42,277 bases of DNA from Mycobacterium sp. ACS4331 (GCF_001667265.1 NZ_LZHW01000084.1:1-42277), one strand, 5' to 3'; numbered from the stretch's first letter, positions 7,299 through 15,844 are shown. Numbers and translations: made by a program. The notes: generated by a model not told the origin, from the sequence alone.

Positions 7299-9110
7299 AT
7301 GGAGATCTCCGCCCGCTCGTACCTCACGGCCGGCATGGCGCTCACCGCAGCCAGCGCCATTGCTTTGACGCCAGTCGTGGTGACGCCGACGCACGATCGG
7401 AACCTGACGATCCCGAGCGTCTCGGTACCTGATGTGCAGCTGTCGGCGGCCATCGACGATGCCGCGATCGCTGAGTTCATCGCCGCGCTCAATGCCGGCC
7501 TCGCCGACGTGGTCGCGACCGTCGACGCGGTTGCCGCGATTCCGGGGCAAACTCTGCTCGGCGTTCTGGACGAGGCGTCCAGCCTCAACACCGCTCTGTG
7601 GGACACCCTGATCGAGGCCGCCTCCGGTTCTCAGACCCTGTCGGGCCTGCTGACCCTGCTGGCGGGCACCTCCCAGGCCGGATTCGACCAGCTGCTGGTC
7701 ACCGTCGGGGGTACCGATGAGATCATCTCGCTGCTGCCCGGCACCGTCACCGACATCATCGGATCGACGCTGATCGGCACGCTGTCGACGGCCCTCTACG
7801 CCATCGCCGACGTGGTCAACAACCCGTTGGCCCTGTCGAGCTACACCGGCCTGCTTGGCGCCGGCGTGGAGACCGCCGCAGGGGTGGCCTACGGCGGCAT
7901 CGATCTGGTGAACGAGTTCGGCTTCGCGCTGTTCGGCTACAACGACGGCGAAGTTCAGCTTCCCGGCCTGCTCGGCATCAACATCGACGGCGTCCAGGGC
8001 CAGTTCAACATCGCACTGGGCGGCCTGAGCGCACTGCTCGACGGTGTCGCCACGGCATCGGGCAGCCAGATCGTGGAGGGTGTCGTCGCGGCGGTCCAGG
8101 GCCTGGCCATCGCTCCGATCTCTGCGGTCGTCAACGCTTCGGCGGGTGCCGCCAACAGCGTGGTCAACGCGCTCAGCGACGGCTTCTTCACCATCTCCGA
8201 CGGTGCCTGGTACGCGGTGGCCGAAGTCGAATACGCGATCACCGGGGCACTCGACGCGATCGGCAACGCACCGCTGGACCCCGCCAGCTACACCACGGCA
8301 CTGTCCTCGCTGATCAGCGGCGGGTTCGGGGTCTTCAACACCGCGGTGTTCACCGCCGGCGACCTGGCCAAGGTTCCAGTGAACCTGGCCTCGAACCTCA
8401 CGGTCTCCGCCGCGGCCCTGATCACCGATCTCACCAGCGGTCTGGCCACCGCGGTCTCCGGTCTGCTCACCGCCGTGGGTCTGCCCGCCGAGGTCGCAGA
8501 CCTCCCGGTCGCGCTGGCCGCGACGATCAACTCGGTGGTCAACGAGGCCCGCGACCTGGCCCTCGGCGGTCTTGCTGCCGTCGACAGCCTGATCGACACC
8601 GGTGTGGGCACCGTCATCACCGTCTCGAACGCCATCGAGGACGCCATCACCGGTGCCCTGACGACCGTCGGCGAAGCTCTGCCCGACCTGACCCCGGAGG
8701 CGCCGGCCGCCGGCGACGCCGGACTGCGCACCGCCCTGGTCGCCGTCGAGAACGAGACCGTCGTCGAGACCGAGGTTGTCGAGACTGAGGTCGTCACCGA
8801 CAAGGAGATCGTCGCGGTCGACGACTCCGCCTCCGGTGAGGAGACCTCGGTGGTCGTGACGGACCCGAAGGACCTGGCCGACGCCCCGTCGACCGGAGTC
8901 TCCGACGGTGGGTCCGGCACGGAAGCCCCGGCCAAGAAGACGGCCAAGGAGAAGCGCGAGGCCGCCAAGGCCGACCGCGAAGCAGCCAAGGCCGAGCGCG
9001 CCGAGCAGCGTTCGGCCGCCAAGGCCGAGCGCGCGGCCAAGCGTGACTCCGCCAAGGCCGAGCGTGCGGCCAAGCGCGACTCCGCTTCGAGCAGCGCCAG
9101 CGCCGAGTAA
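7299..9110 (+). CDS. Large secreted Ala-rich protein with hendecad Lys/Ala tail (paralogue 2)
   Basis: A 603-residue protein of unknown function. It starts MEISARSYLTAGMALTAAS, a typical exported N-terminus with its hydrophobic core ending near TPVVVTP. Residues ~40-475 form a long helical, Ala/Leu/Val-rich body with internally similar segments (NPLALSSYT... near 183 and APLDPASYT... near 327). An acidic linker (VVETEVVETEVV) follows, and then a tail with 11-residue units of the type KAERAAKRDSA. AGGGGAAG sits 10 nt before the ATG. A tandem CTCAG box lies 60 bp upstream and a perfect 16-bp terminator follows. The Lys/Ala tail recalls the C-terminus of heparin-binding haemagglutinin, but this is likeness of composition only. 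Confidence 0.85.
   Translation: MEISARSYLTAGMALTAASAIALTPVVVTPTHDRNLTIPSVSVPDVQLSAAIDDAAIAEFIAALNAGLADVVATVDAVAAIPGQTLLGVLDEASSLNTALWDTLIEAASGSQTLSGLLTLLAGTSQAGFDQLLVTVGGTDEIISLLPGTVTDIIGSTLIGTLSTALYAIADVVNNPLALSSYTGLLGAGVETAAGVAYGGIDLVNEFGFALFGYNDGEVQLPGLLGINIDGVQGQFNIALGGLSALLDGVATASGSQIVEGVVAAVQGLAIAPISAVVNASAGAANSVVNALSDGFFTISDGAWYAVAEVEYAITGALDAIGNAPLDPASYTTALSSLISGGFGVFNTAVFTAGDLAKVPVNLASNLTVSAAALITDLTSGLATAVSGLLTAVGLPAEVADLPVALAATINSVVNEARDLALGGLAAVDSLIDTGVGTVITVSNAIEDAITGALTTVGEALPDLTPEAPAAGDAGLRTALVAVENETVVETEVVETEVVTDKEIVAVDDSASGEETSVVVTDPKDLADAPSTGVSDGGSGTEAPAKKTAKEKREAAKADREAAKAERAEQRSAAKAERAAKRDSAKAERAAKRDSASSSASAE
9018..9083 (+). repeat. 33-bp tandem repeat encoding 11-residue units
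   Basis: Two adjacent 33-bp copies (9018-9050, 9051-9083) differ only at synonymous third positions. They encode the unit KAERAAKRDSA; degenerate copies extend leftward to about 8940. Confidence 0.85.
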
Positions 9111-9120
9111 CACCCCAACG

Positions 9121-9160
9121 AAAGAGGGGCCCACTCATGGAGTGGGCCCCTCTTTCTTTT
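9121..9160 (+). terminator. Strong intrinsic terminator of paralogue 2
   Basis: A perfect 16-bp inverted repeat (9121-9136, 9140-9155) with a 3-nt loop runs directly into CTTTTT. It is one of the few classical U-tract terminators in the window. Confidence 0.95.
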
Positions 9161-9287
9161 TGCCGCAGTCCCACCCACTGGCAAAGCCGGCTCGGGTGTG
9201 CCGATCTGCTGCTTCGCGCGACCGTCGCCACTGCCAGCTACCCGCCGGGACGCACGAGTGCTTGCGCTCGCAATGACGTGGCGAAAG

Positions 9288-9303
9288 CTGAGAGAAACCT
9301 GAG
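9288..9303 (-). promoter_or_regulatory. Tandem CTCAG box B
   Basis: On the minus strand it reads CTCAGGTTTCTCTCAG, with pentamers 11 bp apart, ending 75 bp before the ATG at 9378. Confidence 0.6.
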
Positions 9304-9377
9304 CCATACTCGACGCGGGGCGCATGGAAAACCTGCGCGGGGTCGGGGATCAATGAGGACCTTGGGGGGTTCAGCAA

Positions 9378-10424
9378 ATGAAGAAGTCTGTTCAATGCCG
9401 TCTCGGAGCGGGTGTGGCGATCGTTGGTGCAAGCGTCGTCGCTCTGACACCTGTGGCGCCTGCGTCGGCGGCGGCGCCACGGGTGGTCGAAGCGCCGTTC
9501 GGGCTGGCAGCAATCTACGACCAGGCACCGAGTGAACTGTTGACGCTGTCGGGCGAGCGGCTCGTCACCACGGCGGCAGCTGCTCCGCTGACACCACTGG
9601 CCGCGGCGTACGCGGTGATCGCAGGGGATGAGAACCTGCTGCGCGAGGTGGTCGCCGATGCCACCGGTGCACCACTGTGGGTGATGGATCCGGCCCTGGA
9701 GGCCCTCGCGCAGATTCTTCCGGGCGAGCTGGGCGGTGGCACCGGCCAGGAATCCACCGACGGAGTCGACGACGGGGCGCTTCTTCAGTTCCGCAACACG
9801 GTCCTGATCGACCTGCGTGACGACGCCGGCGACCTCGCCGAGGGGGCGGCGCTGACCCTGCAGCGCCTCGTCAGAGGACTCGCGTTGGCACCCCTTGGCG
9901 TCGTACCGGTCGCCGAAGGTGCGCTCACCTCGATCTCGGGCGGGCCCAACACCGCGTTGTACCTGGCCCTGCGGGAGTACATCGATGCACCACAGTGGAT
10001 CGCCGATCCCGCCATCGAAGGTGCGGCGCGGGTGCTGCCCGCACCCGTCGGAGGCACCAACGGTGAACCGACGGATCCGACCGGCGACGGTCAGCTCATG
10101 CAGTTCCGCAACAACGTGCTCATCGGCGCCCGCGATTCGGTGCGCAGCACCGTTGCCGACACCCTGGGCGTTCACCCCGACACCGGTGCCCCGATCTCGA
10201 CCGCGACCATGCAGTCGCGCAGCAGTCTGCTCCCTTCTGCCAGCGACAACGATGCCGCGGCCCGCAAGGGCGAGTCCGCGGCGCCGAAGCGGACCACACC
10301 GGCCACCTCGCTGACCAGACCCGATCGCAGACTGGACGCGAAGGCTCCCGTCAAGCGCCTGGAGCGCCTCGTGAAGCGAGTGACCGGCGCCAATCGCGCC
10401 CCGGAGGCCGGATCCGCGGACTGA
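9378..10424 (+). CDS. Secreted protein with internal duplication (paralogue 3)
   Basis: A 348-residue protein of unknown function. The N-terminus MKKSVQCRLGAGVAIVGAS is a signal peptide with a likely Ala-x-Ala cleavage in PASAAAP (around residue 33). Two homologous segments follow each other about 106 residues apart. The first (about 98-152) contains PLWVMDPALE and LLQFRNTVLIDLRD; the second (about 204-258) contains PQWIADPAIE and LMQFRNNVLIGARD. Each repeat thus has a xxWxxDPAxE start and a QFRNxVLI core. The C-terminus is basic (Arg/Lys-rich), as in the other paralogues but without 11-residue units. It carries a tandem CTCAG box upstream and a hairpin downstream. It may belong to the same functional group as its neighbours without being a close sequence relative. 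Confidence 0.82.
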   Translation: MKKSVQCRLGAGVAIVGASVVALTPVAPASAAAPRVVEAPFGLAAIYDQAPSELLTLSGERLVTTAAAAPLTPLAAAYAVIAGDENLLREVVADATGAPLWVMDPALEALAQILPGELGGGTGQESTDGVDDGALLQFRNTVLIDLRDDAGDLAEGAALTLQRLVRGLALAPLGVVPVAEGALTSISGGPNTALYLALREYIDAPQWIADPAIEGAARVLPAPVGGTNGEPTDPTGDGQLMQFRNNVLIGARDSVRSTVADTLGVHPDTGAPISTATMQSRSSLLPSASDNDAAARKGESAAPKRTTPATSLTRPDRRLDAKAPVKRLERLVKRVTGANRAPEAGSAD

Positions 10425-10479
10425 TCTCGGCTCGGATGACGGTTCGGGCGGTGTGGGGCGCCTGAACTCGAGCCACTCA

Positions 10480-10516
10480 TGCACCCCGTTCGGCGCTGAG
10501 CGCTGGGCGGGGTGCA
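10480..10516 (+). terminator. Hairpin after paralogue 3
   Basis: Perfect 9-bp arms TGCACCCCG (10480-10488) and CGGGGTGCA (10508-10516) enclose a smaller CGCT/AGCG hairpin, 55 nt past the stop. There is no T-run. Confidence 0.7.
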
Positions 10517-10995
10517 GTCGCTTTCCGCGACACGATGACGATCAAATCGCGTCAGGACGTGACATTTTTTTGGTTGCCGGGGCACTCCAACCGCCCCAAG
10601 CCGCGGTAGCGCACGAACCCGCGACCCAGTCGGTGTGCCACCCAGGCCGATGACATACATGCGATTCGCAATGCCCCGGAAACTCGCACCGGACGCCGTG
10701 CGGACGACCCTCCGACCGGCAATTTCCCCATCCAGAAAATCAGATCCCGTGATCTGGCATTTACACAGAGAGTGCCATTGTTGGCGAAAATAAAAGGAGC
10801 AGATGGACGCGAAGTGATTCGCAGCTCGACGCCCAATATACGCCCGGCGATTCGCCCGGTCACGCCGCAGCGACCTTGCTGGCCAGGTCGTTAGCGGAGG
10901 GCAATGACCTCCACTGAATGCGGCAGGATTTCGTTACCAAAGGTACATAGCTGAGCAATTCGAGGGAAATTCAAATGTGCACAAAAACCCACTTA

Positions 10996-11011
10996 CTCAG
11001 TTTCCTCTCAG
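10996..11011 (+). promoter_or_regulatory. Tandem CTCAG box C
   Basis: CTCAGTTTCCTCTCAG, with pentamers 11 bp apart, ends 51 bp before the ATG at 11062. Similarity to box D extends outward on both sides (ACTT before, GTAC after). Confidence 0.65.
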
Positions 11012-11061
11012 GTACTTTCGGCCCGTCAGAAGCCATCAGCTTCATGAAGGGGATGCAAGCA

Positions 11062-12378
11062 ATGCAAATAGCTGTACGTTCATACCTCACCGCAGGTGTC
11101 GCGATGGTCGGAGCAGGCGCGATCGCGCTCGCGCCCATTCATCCTCCGGTGTCCTCCGTTGAGATCGCGGCGCCGTCGACCGCTCATTTCGCCGACGTCG
11201 GGCTCACCGCGAGCACCAATCCCATCACTGTGTGGGCTGAAGTCCTGCAGAGGTCCGCGGACAACGCGGGCGCTCTGGCCCAGGACTTCCTCGCCGCACC
11301 GGCCCCGGTGCTGGCGCAGGCGATCCGCAATCAACTCGGCAACGCCGCGTTCCTGGCCGTCACCGCGCAGCAGACGGTGGACCTGATGTTGTCAACGGTC
11401 GGCGCGCTGCCCGACACGGTGAAGACCCTCGTCACCCAGCTGGCTGACGGTGACATCGCCGGTGCGGTGCAGACCCTCACCTTCGCTGTACTCCCCCTGG
11501 GACTCGGGCTGGTCGCACCGGTACTCGCAGTGGGCGCGGTCGCCAATAACGTCGTGCAGAACTTCGCAGCCGCATTCGAGGTCGTCACCAAGGTGGACAA
11601 CATCCTCCCCGTGCTGCTCGGCGTGGGCGGACCCATCTTCTCGGTGATGTACACAATCGGCCAGACCGGCCAGGCGATCGTGGACGGACTGCGCAACCTC
11701 GACTTCGCCGCAGTGGCGAGCACCTTGATCAACGCACCGGCCCGCCTGGTCGATGCACTGCTCAACGGTGCGGGCGAGCTCCTCGGCCCGAACCCGGGTC
11801 TTCTCACGCCGTCGCCGGCCGAAGGTGAATTCGGGTTCGGCGGCCCGATCGCGGCGCTCCTGGATCTCCGCAAGAAGATCGCCGAAGCGATGACGGCCTC
11901 GGGCGACCCGAGCGCGGTCCCCGCGGCCGCCAAGGTCGAGGCCGACGAGTCGGTCACGCAGCGCTCCTTCATCGTCGACGTGTCGCAGTCAGAACCCGCC
12001 GAGGCCGGGGCTGTCGAGTCCGGGGCCGCCGGCGCGGCAGGGGACGGGGCCGGCCTGGAGGGCCAGACTCCGGGCGACACCGGTACCGCGCCCACGCCCG
12101 CCCTCGAAGCCGGGGACGATTCGGGCACCGATGGTGATTCGGGTTCCGCGGCGCCGCAGGCCGGTGCCGGACTGGCGGGCAAGATCTCCGACGCGGTGTC
12201 GAAGATCAAGGAGAAGCGCGCCGAAGCCAAGGCCGAGCGCGCGGCGGCCAAGGCGGAACGGCAGGCCCAGCGTGAGGCGGCCAAGGCCGAGCGCCAGGCC
12301 AAGCGGGACGCAGCCAAGGCGGACCGCGACAGCGGCGGCGCCGAGGCACCGTCCGCGTCGGCTCAGGACGCTGCCTGA
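11062..12378 (+). CDS. Secreted Ala-rich protein with hendecad Lys/Ala tail (paralogue 4)
   Basis: A 438-residue protein of unknown function beginning MQIAVRSYLTAGVAMVGAGA, nearly the same signal peptide as at 7299. The helical body (about 35-265) has alternating Ala-rich amphipathic and hydrophobic segments and ends in NPGLLTPSPAEGEFGFGGP. An acidic Gly/Ala/Ser-rich linker follows. The C-terminus is built of 11-residue units (KAERQAQREAA, KAERQAKRDAA). I chose the ATG at 11062, with AAGGGG 9-10 nt upstream, because it gives the family N-terminus; in-frame ATGs at 10975, 11044 and 11053 are alternatives, and 10975 would place the CTCAG box inside the gene. It ends in a terminator shared with lpqW. 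Confidence 0.85.
   Translation: MQIAVRSYLTAGVAMVGAGAIALAPIHPPVSSVEIAAPSTAHFADVGLTASTNPITVWAEVLQRSADNAGALAQDFLAAPAPVLAQAIRNQLGNAAFLAVTAQQTVDLMLSTVGALPDTVKTLVTQLADGDIAGAVQTLTFAVLPLGLGLVAPVLAVGAVANNVVQNFAAAFEVVTKVDNILPVLLGVGGPIFSVMYTIGQTGQAIVDGLRNLDFAAVASTLINAPARLVDALLNGAGELLGPNPGLLTPSPAEGEFGFGGPIAALLDLRKKIAEAMTASGDPSAVPAAAKVEADESVTQRSFIVDVSQSEPAEAGAVESGAAGAAGDGAGLEGQTPGDTGTAPTPALEAGDDSGTDGDSGSAAPQAGAGLAGKISDAVSKIKEKRAEAKAERAAAKAERQAQREAAKAERQAKRDAAKADRDSGGAEAPSASAQDAA
12180..12345 (+). repeat. Degenerate 33-bp repeats encoding the charged tail
   Basis: Successive GCCAAGGC(C/G)GA-(G/A)CG units at about 33-bp spacing encode KAERQAxRxAA. They parallel the repeats at 9018-9083 in paralogue 2, suggesting that both tails expanded by the same unit. 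Confidence 0.7.
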
Positions 12379-12390
12379 CCGAAACAACAC

Positions 12391-12422
12391 CGATGGGGCT
12401 CACCGTGAGGTGGGCCCCATCG
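12391..12422. terminator. Bidirectional terminator, paralogue 4 / lpqW
   Basis: Fourteen-base arms (one G:T pair) around GTGA lie between two convergent stop codons (12378 and 12428), so the hairpin can serve both genes. Confidence 0.85.
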
Positions 12423-12427
12423 CTGTG

Positions 12428-14290
12428 TCAGGGCTTCTTCGTCCACGTCCCCGCATCACCGACGATGCCGACCGGCACAGCACCCGTCAGCGCGACGTTC
12501 TGCACCGAGGGCCCCGCGGCGACGATCGTGGTGTCCTGCAGGATCGGCAGCACGGTCCACATGTTCCAGAGCTTGGGCTCGACGGCATCGATCACCGCGT
12601 CGATGTCTTTCGAACCGTCAAGGGCCGCATCGATATTGGCTTGAATGCTGCGGTCGCAGACCTGCGTGAGGTTGGACGGCGCCTGCACCAGTTCGCCCGA
12701 CTCCACGGGGGGCGGGGGCACGGTCGTGGTGGTCGGCGTCGCGGTGGGCGGCGCAGATCGCGGCGGGCTCGCGGTCGTCGGCCCCGCGGAGGCAGGCGTG
12801 GTGGTCGGTCCGGCGCCCGACGTGGGCACCGGAGTCGCCTCCAGCGCCGGGCAGCCATACCGCGAGGCCAACAGCGTCGCGAGGTCTCCCCCGGCCCGAT
12901 GCCACCCGACGATCGCGTCGACCTTGTTGTTGGCCAGGGCATCTCCATACAGCGCCACCGGGTCCAACGCCAGCACGGAGGCGGCAATCCCCGCGTTCCG
13001 CAGTTGGTCGGCGGCGGTGTTGGCCACCGCCACGGACGTCGGATCATTGGCCGCGACCCCGAGCACCAGCGACAGCTGCTTGCCGTCCTTGACCAGACGG
13101 GGCCGCGACGGCTCCTGCTCCGGAGTGGTCCGCTCCGGTTCGAACACGTAACCGGCCCCCTCGAGGAGGGCGAGCGCGGCATCCCGCGTGAGCGCCGTGG
13201 GCGCGGTGGGCACGTAGCCGGGATCGGACGGCGACCGCACCTGGGCCTGAGCCAATGTCACGGTGTTGTCGCTGCCGGCACCCACAGCGGCCAACAGGTC
13301 GACGTCGACCAGACCGAGGATCGCCTTTCGCACCTGCGTATCGACCAGCTGGGGCTGCTGCCCCCGCAGCGTCAACTGCATCACGCGCGGGGTCACGATC
13401 CGCGCGGTGCGCACGTCCGGAATCGCCGACAGCTGCGCGAACGCCGCCGCGCCGCCGTGGACTTGAGCCACCTGAGTGTCACCGTTTCGGATCGAATCGG
13501 CAAGTGCCGCAGGAGCTCCGGCCCGGCGGAAGAGGATCTGATCGGGCACCGCGGGCGGACCCCAGAACCTGTCGTTGCGAGCCAGCAGGATCTCATCGCG
13601 CTGCGGATCGATGGTCTCAACCCGGAACTGTCCGCCCGTCACCGGCAGCGCGCGGGCCAGGCCGGCCCCGAATCCGCCGGGCACGTCCTTGACGATGTGG
13701 GCCGGCAGGATGTCGGTGAAGAGCTCCCGCCAGGCCGGGTACGGCTGCGAGAAGGTCACCACGGCGGTCTTGCCGCCTTCGATCGACTGCACACCAGTGA
13801 TCAGGTCATAGCCCGCGGGATCCACCACACCGGGCTGGCTGACCATCTGGCGCCACAGGTACCAGAAGTCGTCCGCGGCGATCGGCGCGTTGTCGGTCCA
13901 CGACGCCTCGGGACGGATCTTGTAGGTGACCGTGAACGGGTCCTCGCTGGTCACCTCGGCCGACACCAAAAGCGTGTTGTCGATCTCCCAACGCGATCCC
14001 GTCGAACTCTTGTTGTCGACGACGGGACGGAACGCACTGGGCAGCACCAGGGCGCTGATCGCGGCGTTCACCGGCGACTGATCCGACAGCAGATGCGGAT
14101 TGAACCCGGCGCCGACGTTGTCGATGCCCATGATGATCTGAGTCGCCTTCGGCGGCGGCGGAGGCGTGCTCTCCACGGTCTCGGTGCTCTGCGGGGCCGG
14201 GGGCGGGCTGACCGTGCACGATCCGGTGACCAGCGCAGACAGTACGGCCGCGGTCGTCATCAGGCGGCGGCGGGCGGTCTGCACGCACAT
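12428..14290 (-). CDS. lpqW: Lipoprotein LpqW (PIM/LAM branch-point regulator)
   Basis: Lipoprotein related to extracellular solute-binding proteins of oligopeptide transporters. In mycobacteria LpqW is known to influence the branch between polar PIMs and lipomannan/LAM rather than to import peptides. The N-terminus has a basic start, a hydrophobic core and the lipobox-like VTGSC (Cys25). The SBP fold follows (IIMGIDNVGAGFNPH..., SWTDNAPIAADDFWYLWR). A long Pro/Thr-rich insert (about residues 490-545) lies inside the C-terminal half. The ATG at 14290 lacks a Shine-Dalgarno; a GTG at 14284 lies 7 nt after TACGCT, so a leaderless start there is attractive. Adjacency to typA is as in M. tuberculosis Rv1165-Rv1166. 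Confidence 0.93.
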   Translation of the reverse strand: MCVQTARRRLMTTAAVLSALVTGSCTVSPPPAPQSTETVESTPPPPPKATQIIMGIDNVGAGFNPHLLSDQSPVNAAISALVLPSAFRPVVDNKSSTGSRWEIDNTLLVSAEVTSEDPFTVTYKIRPEASWTDNAPIAADDFWYLWRQMVSQPGVVDPAGYDLITGVQSIEGGKTAVVTFSQPYPAWRELFTDILPAHIVKDVPGGFGAGLARALPVTGGQFRVETIDPQRDEILLARNDRFWGPPAVPDQILFRRAGAPAALADSIRNGDTQVAQVHGGAAAFAQLSAIPDVRTARIVTPRVMQLTLRGQQPQLVDTQVRKAILGLVDVDLLAAVGAGSDNTVTLAQAQVRSPSDPGYVPTAPTALTRDAALALLEGAGYVFEPERTTPEQEPSRPRLVKDGKQLSLVLGVAANDPTSVAVANTAADQLRNAGIAASVLALDPVALYGDALANNKVDAIVGWHRAGGDLATLLASRYGCPALEATPVPTSGAGPTTTPASAGPTTASPPRSAPPTATPTTTTVPPPPVESGELVQAPSNLTQVCDRSIQANIDAALDGSKDIDAVIDAVEPKLWNMWTVLPILQDTTIVAAGPSVQNVALTGAVPVGIVGDAGTWTKKP

Positions 14291-14749
14291 CAGCGTATCG
14301 GCAGGCCCGATGTCCTCCTGCCGGTCATCGCCGACACCAGGGCGCACACCGGTTGCCCAGCAAACGCCTGCCCAGGCTCACGCATCGCCCGAACAACGGG
14401 GTCGGGCGGGGTGCCGCCGGCCGCTCACCAGGATGTCGCCACATTTCCTGCGGCAATTTCGGCCGAGAAAGTCGGGCCATTCAGGCCAGGGGAAATTGAA
14501 TTAGCTGACCAGGGCCGCTATCCGGCCAGAAGTTGCAGCGCGGGTGACCACTTACCCACACCTTCCACACCTCAGTTTTCCGCGGTTGAACTGCACAGAT
14601 GCTATCAGCTATTTCACCGCTGTTAAACATTTGTTTGCATTGGTAACCACCCGAGTGGGCGGCAGTGTCAATTTTTGCTGAAGCCAAACTTCTCAGCTTC
14701 CTCTCAGGTACGTTTCCGCACATCAACCACCATCGGAAAGGGTCTCCAG
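14291..14749. promoter_or_regulatory. 459-bp divergent region lpqW / paralogue 5
   Basis: No convincing gene. On the minus strand TACGCT (14292-14297) is a likely -10 for lpqW. The rightward half is AT-richer and holds tandem CTCAG box D; GGAAAGGG precedes the ATG at 14750. Confidence 0.55.
14692..14707 (+). promoter_or_regulatory. Tandem CTCAG box D
   Basis: CTCAGCTTCCTCTCAG, with pentamers 11 bp apart, ends 43 bp before the ATG at 14750. It differs from box C at one position, and the flanks (ACTT..., GTAC...) are also conserved. Confidence 0.65.
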
Positions 14750-15844
14750 ATGTCGATCGCACTACGAAGTCATTTAGCCGCGGGGGTCGCGCTTGTCAGC
14801 GTCGGCGCCCTGCTGGTGTCACCGGTGACACGGCGGCCAGAAATTCGCTCAGTTCACGATCTCGCGGTCATGCCCACCGCGATGGACGCCGGGCCCGTCA
14901 ACCCGATCGAGGTGTTCTCCCCCGTCGTGCAGGCCACGATCCAGGATCTCACGCTGGCGACCATGGACGTCATCGCCGACCCGATGCCGATCACCCGGCA
15001 GCTGATCTCCAACAGCGTGTACTTCACCGGCGGGCTCGCGTACGCGACCGTCGAGGCCGGCGCAACGCTGTCGAGCATCGTCTGGGACCTGCCCGCCACA
15101 TTGAGCTCCGCCAGGGATTTGGTCCGCAGTGGCGACGTCGAAGGTGCCATCGCGGCCCTCGAGGATGGCACCATAGGCCGCGCCCTCCAGGCGGCCGACA
15201 GATTGATCCGAACCGGCCAGCAGATCATGCGGATGCAGGCCGACATCCTCGGCAGGCTGTCCGAAGCCGTGCCCGAGGCGGCCAGGGCCATCCTCGCGGC
15301 GTCGGCGAACGCCGTCCGGGAGATCACCCGCGCTCAGATCACCGCATTCGTCGGTGTCGTCGAGGCGGTCAAGTCCCGCGACCTCACCGCGACCTACAAC
15401 GCCGTGGTGACAGGCGCGGCCAACGTCGCCGACGTCACGCGGGCGGTCACCATCGGCACCTCCAGCCGCGAGGCCGATGAGGCCGCGAAGATGGAGTTGA
15501 AGGCTCGCAGCATTCTGGGCACGGTGCGCACCGCACAGCGCAGCATCGCCGAAGCACTCAAACCGGGGCCGGTGAAGACACCCGATGAGCCGGCCGAGAT
15601 GGTCAAGGCCGATCGGGCCGCGCTGGTCGACGACGCCGCCGTCACGGGGAAGGCCGACAGCGTCACGACCGACAGCGTGAAGGCCACCACAACCAAGGCC
15701 AAGCCCGGCGCGGCACTGCGTCAGGCGGCGAAGTCGGTGCGCACCGAGATCAAGGCCGCGGTGGCCAAGGTCAAGAAGGCACTGTCACCGAAGGCGAAGA
15801 AAGCCCTGGCGCCAACGGCGCAGAAGACCGCAGCCACCGAGTGA
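14750..15844 (+). CDS. Secreted helical protein with Lys/Ala/Pro tail (paralogue 5)
   Basis: A 364-residue protein of unknown function. It begins MSIALRSHLAAGVALVSVGA, the family signal peptide with RSHLAAG in place of RSYLTAG. The body is strongly helical, with segments such as ARDLVRSGDVEGAIAALEDG (about residue 120) and a long amphipathic stretch around 165-215 (RAILAASANAVREITRAQIT). The C-terminal ~50 residues are Lys/Ala/Pro-rich (KAAVAKVKKALSPKAKKAL), like histone H1 or the tail of heparin-binding haemagglutinin. The ATG at 14750 is preferred over 14675 because it follows GGAAAGGG and leaves box D in the promoter. It is convergent with typA. Confidence 0.85.
   Translation: MSIALRSHLAAGVALVSVGALLVSPVTRRPEIRSVHDLAVMPTAMDAGPVNPIEVFSPVVQATIQDLTLATMDVIADPMPITRQLISNSVYFTGGLAYATVEAGATLSSIVWDLPATLSSARDLVRSGDVEGAIAALEDGTIGRALQAADRLIRTGQQIMRMQADILGRLSEAVPEAARAILAASANAVREITRAQITAFVGVVEAVKSRDLTATYNAVVTGAANVADVTRAVTIGTSSREADEAAKMELKARSILGTVRTAQRSIAEALKPGPVKTPDEPAEMVKADRAALVDDAAVTGKADSVTTDSVKATTTKAKPGAALRQAAKSVRTEIKAAVAKVKKALSPKAKKALAPTAQKTAATE

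Larger units (their letters stand above)
10425..11061. promoter_or_regulatory. 637-bp region between paralogues 3 and 4
   Basis: It contains the terminator hairpin at 10480-10516, a second short hairpin (GTCGC/GCGAC, 10517-10532 region), an AT-richer stretch around 10745-10800 and tandem CTCAG box C. AAAAGGAG at 10793-10800 precedes an ATG that gives only a four-codon ORF. I see no convincing gene. Confidence 0.6.

Noticed and set aside
7269..9134. 621-codon open frame on the minus strand
   Set aside because: Antisense to paralogue 2; it lacks a start context and reads through the terminator hairpin.
10801..10817. AAAAGGAG followed by an ATG in the long gap before paralogue 4
   Set aside because: The frame is only four codons (MDAK) before a TGA; too short to call.
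12131..14626. 831-codon open frame on the plus strand
   Set aside because: Shadow across the end of paralogue 4 and the whole of lpqW; composition is Arg/Gly-rich without domain features.
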